Shown here: in pieces, positions 58,758-64,000 of the stretch
How positions within the stretch are numbered: position 1 is the stretch's first letter
Layout: every line of letters starts with the position of its first letter
Source: Siphonodentalium dalli
Taxonomy: Eukaryota > Mollusca > Scaphopoda > Gadilida > Siphonodentaliidae
Assembly (NCBI GenBank): GCA_032622095.1
Contig: CP136066.1
Span: 194,796,816 to 194,860,815 of the forward strand
Direction of reading: 5' to 3'
DNA length: 64,000 bases
The notes under the pieces: model-generated
The model's input: only the letters and a program-made list of their open reading frames with translations
Told to the model about the DNA's origin: nothing
The model's database searches: none
Program-made: the position numbers and the translations under genes

Positions 58758-60543
58758 TTATAGCATGCACGTGGCCAGTTGGCACTCAATTACGCTGAGA
58801 GGTGGGTCAAATGGCTTTGAAGTAACCAGTCTAGTCCAGCCAAATTAAGCTGGTTTGGTCACGTGACGATTGATACCACATCTGTGGTGTGAAGCTAATA
58901 CCCCTGATGTTGGGATAAGAAATTAATCACTCTGTTGGTGACGTATTTTGACTTTCCGTGTATCTTTGTGTGAGATATTTTTGACTGTTGCGTCAAGAAT
59001 TGATTGATCAATATTAATTGGCGCATTTGTTTTCAATCTGGCACCCGTCAAAGTGTTTAGATTTCGAAGTATGTCGAAGTTTAAATTATGTCAAAATATT
59101 TATTTAGGTACTATTTGACATCTTCAGGTTATCGAAGTTATGTTATTTGTGTATGTATTATTTTTGGTTTATGCCTGTTTACATGTATATGCAGAATACA
59201 TAGGATTCCACTTGGGTGCCACGTCACGTGCACTATTATTTTTGCATATTGCATGCAATATATATGTCATATTCGTGATGGAATACATCGGATTCCAGTT
59301 TAAATTTGCATAATCTATGCAAGCTCCGATGGCTTGACCAGTGTGTAACAGCGCCATTCAGGAGAAGTGGCATATTTCATGCAATCTGCATGTTCATTCC
59401 ATGTTAGCAATATAGAGCATAGCATCCACCTCTCTTCCCATATATATGGGTTGAAATCATGGTACATGCTAGTTGGCTTAGCATGTGTGCATATCCAGAC
59501 AAGATAGAGCATAGTATCAAATGGGATTATCCAAATGTACTAGTAGGCCCTGAGTTCCTTGCAAGTATGCCAGAGCATGGTACCCATTTTGAATTTATCA
59601 TTCTTTATAGGTAACAGTAGGCTCCGTTTGTATAGCACATGCATTGCTAGTGGATGAAAATTTATTCGTGTGTATTATCCAGACATATACAAACGGAGCC
59701 TACTGTTACCCATAAAGAATGATAAATTCAAAATGGGTACCATGCTCTGGCATACTTGCAAGGAACTCAAGGCCTACTAGTACATTACTATATTTGGATA
59801 ATCCAATTTGATACTATGCTCTATCTTGTCTGGATATGCACACATGCGGAGCCAACTAGCTTATACAATTATTTCAACCCATATATATGGGAAGGGAGGT
59901 GGATGCTATGCTCTATGTTGCTAACATGGAATGAAAATACAGATTGCATGAAATGTGCAACTTCTCCTGAATGGCGCTGTTACACACTGGTCAAGCCATC
60001 GGAGCTTGCATAGAATATATATGCAAATTTAAACTGGAATCCGATGTATTCCATCACGAATATGACATATATATTGCATGAAATGTGCAAAAATAATAGT
60101 GCACCTGACGTGGCACCCAAGTGGAATCCTATGTATTCTGTATATACATGTAAACAGGCATAAACCACAAATAATACATACACAAATAACATAACCTGAA
60201 GACGTCAAATAATACCTAAATAAATATTTTAAACTTCGAAATCTAAAAACTTTGACGGGTGCCAGAATGAAAATAAATGCGCCAATTAATATTGATCAAT
60301 TAATTCGTGACGCAAGTCAGAAATATCTCACACAAAGATACACGGAAAGTTAAAATACGTCACTAACAAAGTGAATAATTTCTTATCCCAACGTGAGGGG
60401 TATTAATTTCATACCACAGATGTGGTATCAATCGTCACGTGACCAAACCAGCTTAATTTGGCTGGACTAGACTGGTCACTTCAAAGCCATTGGACCCGCC
60501 TCTCAGCGTAATTAAATGCCAACTCGCCACGTGCATGCTATAA
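58758..60543. other. 1.79-kb palindrome (arms about 860-880 bp)
   Basis: Left end TTATAGCATGCACGTGGC; right end its complement. Internal landmarks mirror each other: TCACGTGACGATTGATACCA, GGTATTA, GATTGATCAATATTAATTGG, CACCCGTCAAAG, TTGGGTTGAAAT and the central GTAACAGTAGGCTCCGTTTG (59,611 against 59,686-59,709). The spacer is about 51 bp (59,635-59,685). Arms look about 93-97% alike. Both arms contain the same short open frame (59,512-59,315 and 59,756-60,013), a duplication effect rather than a gene. Confidence 0.9.
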
Positions 60544-60618
60544 TACTACATCTCAAAATATCGGAATTCGCACTTTGCGTGCGCAACGTTTGAAACTGGA
60601 ATCCGATGTATTCCTTTT

Positions 60619-61137
60619 AGGCACGGGTTGCGGTCGTTGCAGAAATATTTATATTTCTTCAAATCGCCATCAACGGACGGAATATTAAAATATATATAGT
60701 TTAATTCATATGCAAAACATAATCACCGCATAAATAGTATATTGTCGTCAAGACATACGATGGTGTACATAAACAAGAACCTTCTTGAGTTACAAAAGTT
60801 TTGCTTCTGTTTTCATAACACAACGTAATTCTATTGGCTAATCACACACAAATAATATAAACGCTCTTTATTATTTCCATATCAGGAAAACAACAGATAA
60901 CGCTCTTTATGTTTACCATATCCAGATCTAAACAAAAGCCAGGAAACGTAACGTTTTTTTGCTTTTGTTTACATAACATAAGGACAAACATTTGACAATA
61001 ACATACTGTTTATGCCATATTTCTGATTGGCATAAGAACAATGTGTGTCTATATTTAACTACTCTGTCTGTTTATGGCGGTTTTTGATGGAGCTGAATAT
61101 TTTAACAGCATACCCACCGCCAACGCCGCCCGTATAT
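60619..61137 (-). mobile_element. MITE M1, copy 4 (diverged, inverted)
   Basis: Recognisable by AAACGCTCTTTATTATTTCC, CGCTCTTTATGTTTACCAT, AACATACTGTTTATGC and CATACCCACCGCC in the order of M1. TTAA remains at the right (61,138-61,141); the left flank is degraded to TTTT. About 25 bp longer than copies 1-3 and clearly older. Confidence 0.8.
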
Positions 61138-61149
61138 TTAACGGATGTT

Positions 61150-61350
61150 ACATACAAAATGATTGCATGAAATTTGCAAATCCAACCTTCCACATGATGT
61201 GGCAAAAACTAATATTCCACATAACGTGGCACCCATATGGAATCCTATGTAAATCGGATATACAAATTGCATGACATTTGCAAATAAAAATCATCCACAT
61301 CACGTGGCAACCAAATGGAATCTGATGTATTCCATACACACATGTACTAC
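61150..61350 (+). repeat. Tandem pair of a GCATGAAATTTGCAAA / ACGTGGCACCC unit
   Basis: Two units of about 100 bp share ATTGCATGA-ATTTGCAAA, TCCACAT-A-GTGGCA and ATGGAATCYTATGTA. The same unit lies inside the palindrome arms (about 59,180-59,310 and 60,060-60,150), so M1 copy 4 appears to have inserted into a larger array of it. Confidence 0.7.
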
Positions 61351-61795
61351 ATGTAAATAGACATAATCAATTTCGACTTATCTCAATTAAGCGTTTTGCC
61401 CTTGATAACCTGTCGGCGCAAAAATAGACACGAAACACTAATTTAACCTTAAAGTGACTATCCAAGTTAAAACAGTATCGGGCGTCACGGGGAACAAACG
61501 TTACCTCTTGTCAAAGGCGGATGGTTGGGTTATACATACACCATTTTATATACAAATTTGTTTCGTCTGCGGCGCTATTTCTACGAGCAATCTAGACCAC
61601 ATTGATCAGATTAAGCGTGGTTATTTAGCGGATATCGTGTGGTATTAATTATTACTACCTACACTTTAAGTCAGCGGTGTACAAGTAAACATACTACTGT
61701 ATAAACATTTTGTTTGAAGATCTATTTTATTAAAATAGCACAAAGCAATGTTACTAGTATTTGAGTGTATTAAACTATTATATATATTTCCCGTT
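61351..61795. other. No feature recognised
   Basis: A 64-codon plus frame at 61,454-61,648 is open without recognisable domain. Confidence 0.35.
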
Positions 61796-62170
61796 AGATG
61801 CACCATAGCAAAATTGTATGCCTGGATACAAAATAAGCTGCGCACCAGCAAAATTGAAGGACTGATGACCTTATATAATTGTCCATTGACTCGGGATTTC
61901 TCAATTTGAATTTTGCACATCCGAGTATGACGTTAAGACGAACGATAAAATAATCCTGAAATTTCTGCTTAACTATCGAATAGTCATCTGCTTCTGCATC
62001 ATTAAATGTTAATGCTGTCTAAAATGTCATCAGCTCTGTCTGGACCATGGTATATAATAATGTGTTTATTTGCTTCGAGTCTTCTTCATTCAATGATGTG
62101 GAAATTCGGAAATGTTCTGGCAGCGGGAACACTATTAATTTCCACCATTTGGACACTCCTATCTTATCTT
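61796..62170 (-). pseudogene. Retrotransposon gag (capsid) relic
   Basis: Three frames in order on the minus strand: KWWKLIVF / EHFRISTSLNEED / INTLLYTM; then RADDILDS in a second frame; then DDYSIVKQKFQDYFIV / NVILGCAKFKLRN / ESMDNYI in a third. The layout follows Gypsy-type Gag capsid regions (the W-x-W/F-R start, an ADDIL block, then the QKFxxYF and ES-D-FI blocks). Two frameshifts break it. It is a different family from the gag at 50 kb. No LTR or pol found nearby. Confidence 0.6.
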
Positions 62171-62620
62171 CAACAGAAATGTCTAATGTCCTAGTGTATA
62201 TAATATTTGATTATATACAGTAACATACTTATTTCTGGATCCCGCCTCTGACACCGTGTAGGATTGCTAATCCGATTATAAGAACATTTGAACAGCCCGC
62301 TATAATAAGTGAATATGCTTTTATTCTCCTGTGTATATGCTAACTACAGTAAGAACCAATGAGTGCCACCGCCCAGGGCGTTTGCTCTTAAATACATTCG
62401 TGTGTACAGTAGTAATATGAGCTGGCATGCTGCAATCTCACAACACCACCTACACATGTTCCATGCTTCCTCTAATTTTAAAACCTGACAACTGTGGTTC
62501 TTGTTCCTGGGGACATCCAAACATTCACAGATCTACATCTCATTTTTACAGACAAGCTTTGTGACCAGATTAGTGATGCCATCTTGAATGCATATTTAAG
62601 AGAGTGGATCCCAATGCTAA
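62171..62620. other. No feature recognised
   Basis: Unremarkable AT-rich sequence. Confidence 0.35.
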
Positions 62621-62697
62621 GGGAATCATGGAGCTAAATGTGTTCTAGAGTCGGGGAGCGAGAACACCGTGGAATGCTAAAGGTGAAGGTAGCTGAA
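62621..62697 (+). repeat. Direct repeat, copy 1 (about 76 bp)
   Basis: GAGCTAAATGTGTTCTAGAG, TCGGGGAGCGAG and ACACCGTGGAATGCTAAAGG recur at 63,917-63,991. Copies are 1,296 bp apart. Confidence 0.9.
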
Positions 62698-63916
62698 GAA
62701 TGACCTTCACCGATACATGCGACACGTTATTAAAGGATGACATCGCGTTTATTTGATTTGTACATAATATCTAAATAATTTAAACTGGCGAATGAATGGG
62801 GGAATGGATTTTTGTGAGCGGGAACTGTATTTAACTAGCTGCTGTAGATCTGGGGTTTTCCAGATCAAATTTGGCTGTGGGATAGCCCTGTCGTACACTT
62901 GGGGATTTATTTTAAAAAGTAAACGCATGACCTATGATTTTTCTTGCATTTTCGTGATCAACTGGTGTCAATCTAGCTGGGTAAACATCACTGGTATGGC
63001 CTGCAGGCTTCAATTCAGTGAATTTGGCCGAAACGTTAACACTGTCGCCTATGGGAAACCATTTAGTTCAGTGATTCCTATAAGAAAAATTTGAATTTTA
63101 CGAAATTTCACGTCTCGCCATGATAAGTTGTTAATTCCATATTTCCAAGTGATAATGACCACATTTTGGACAGATTTAAAGAAGAAACGCATGTATTTGC
63201 CCGTAAATAGTAAAGAAAGTGATAAATCTGGTAATTTTGCATGGATGTCAGGTACCATTAGGGGGTCAGGGGGTCTAAAGCCCCCCTCCCCACAATTTTG
63301 ATGAGTGTTATTCCCCACATTGGGAAAAGGTGTCATTTGACCCAATTAAGCTTTTCCGGCACCCAGTAGCCTTATCTGGGACCGTAGCCCCACCCCAAGT
63401 CGGGGGGGGGGGGGTGATGGCATCACCACTAGAGTTACTGTCGTGCAAAACTGTCATGGCAGCTTTGTTAAACAGACAGTATGCCCTGCCATCTGGTAAA
63501 ATTTCATGCCTGAGGCTGTGTCTGATGTTGTATCATAATGTTTCGATATTTAAATTGACTTATGGTTGCTTTACATTGCTATTCAAATATTTTTTATTTT
63601 TATTTTCTGTTAATTTTGGTAAATATTTATTATAAATTGCCACTCAAAATGTATATTAACGTTTCCTCTTCAATTTAGTAATATTATGGTATATAAGGAC
63701 ATACTTCGGTTATACAAGATGCATCAGCTAGTAAAATTGAAAAACAAGCTAAATTTGTTGGCTTTATTTTGAGGATTGACACTAATTTTCAGGATGCCTC
63801 ATATTGGAAAAATACACCACTACTGCTCGATATAATCCATTTTTGATTTCAGTAAGGTCTATATTTTGATAAAATACTATAAGAAACGCTGTGTTTCACA
63901 CATATACATATATATA
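62698..63916. other. Sequence between the two direct repeats; poly-G run, no domain
   Basis: Open frames of 98-101 codons (62,792-63,094 plus, 63,049-63,345 minus, 63,330-63,635 plus) show no domain I recognise. GGGTCAGGGGGTCTAAAGCCCCCCTCCC at 63,262-63,288 is strand-symmetric, and a G-run lies near 63,401-63,413. Confidence 0.35.
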
Positions 63917-63991
63917 GGAATCAGGGAGCTAAATGTGTTCTAGAGTCGGGGAGCGAGTACACCGTGGAATGCTAAAGGTGAAGGTAACTGT
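63917..63991 (+). repeat. Direct repeat, copy 2
   Basis: Near-identical to 62,621-62,697; the window ends nine bases later, so the full extent is unknown. Confidence 0.9.
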
Positions 63992-64000
63992 GCTAGAACA

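Noticed and set aside
59315-60013. Two similar 65-85-codon frames on opposite strands
   Set aside because: They are mirror images produced by the palindrome arms, not a duplicated gene.
58758-60543. Interpretation as paired LTRs
   Set aside because: The arms are inverted, not direct, and have no primer site or polypurine tract.

Overview
The window looks like AT-rich animal genomic DNA that is almost entirely repetitive. No uninterrupted conventional gene can be read across it, nearly all open frames are short, and there are no bacterial-style operons. The evidence for an animal, probably a marine invertebrate and plausibly a mollusc, is indirect: the mix of Helitron, hAT-, piggyBac- and CACTA-like elements, a metazoan-type Ty3/Gypsy element primed by tRNA-Lys, a GGACGGACAGACGG-type interspersed repeat, and TG, TA and poly-G tracts. 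Species cannot be named from the sequence.

Layout. 1-20.6 kb is old intergenic DNA with small non-autonomous elements: a TIR element with a hairpin at its exact centre (4.5-5.4 kb), three 494-bp copies of a TTAA-flanked MITE (here called M1), an hAT-type MITE with a perfect 8-bp target duplication (9.3-10.1 kb), a piggyBac-type element carrying palindromic subterminal repeats and a nested M1 (11.5-12.4 kb), a decayed CACTA-like transposase (14.0-15.1 kb) and a 159-bp palindrome (16.7 kb). 21.1-32.3 kb is a run of eleven head-to-tail Helitron-like units of about 0.7-1.2 kb, each joined CTAG|T to the next, closed by a partial unit in the opposite orientation. 32.4-33.5 kb holds the only plausible host-like gene: a two-exon minus-strand gene for a small secreted Cys-containing protein.

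32.7-58.4 kb is dominated by one decayed Ty3/Gypsy retrotransposon on the minus strand (gag, protease, RT, RNase H, integrase, PBS, polypurine tract, LTRs of about 1.9 kb). Its 3' half plus flank, about 6.1 kb in all, is present twice in direct orientation (32,685-38,791 and 42,126-48,267). The copies are separated by a 3.3-kb sequence bounded by inverted 68-bp repeats. The 5' LTR (51,455-58,379) is split by a Helitron-like element and a 2.08-kb poly-G-ended hAT-like insertion. 58.8-60.5 kb is a 1.8-kb palindrome, followed by a diverged M1 copy, a second retrotransposon gag relic (61.8-62.2 kb) and a direct repeat reaching the window end.

The most notable signals are the Helitron tandem array, the duplication with a TIR element at its junction, the giant palindrome, the nested palindromic MITE, and a 9-bp motif (AAAGAGCGT) found in several unrelated element families, often as a spaced pair. 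All identities were judged by eye; no alignment or database search was run.
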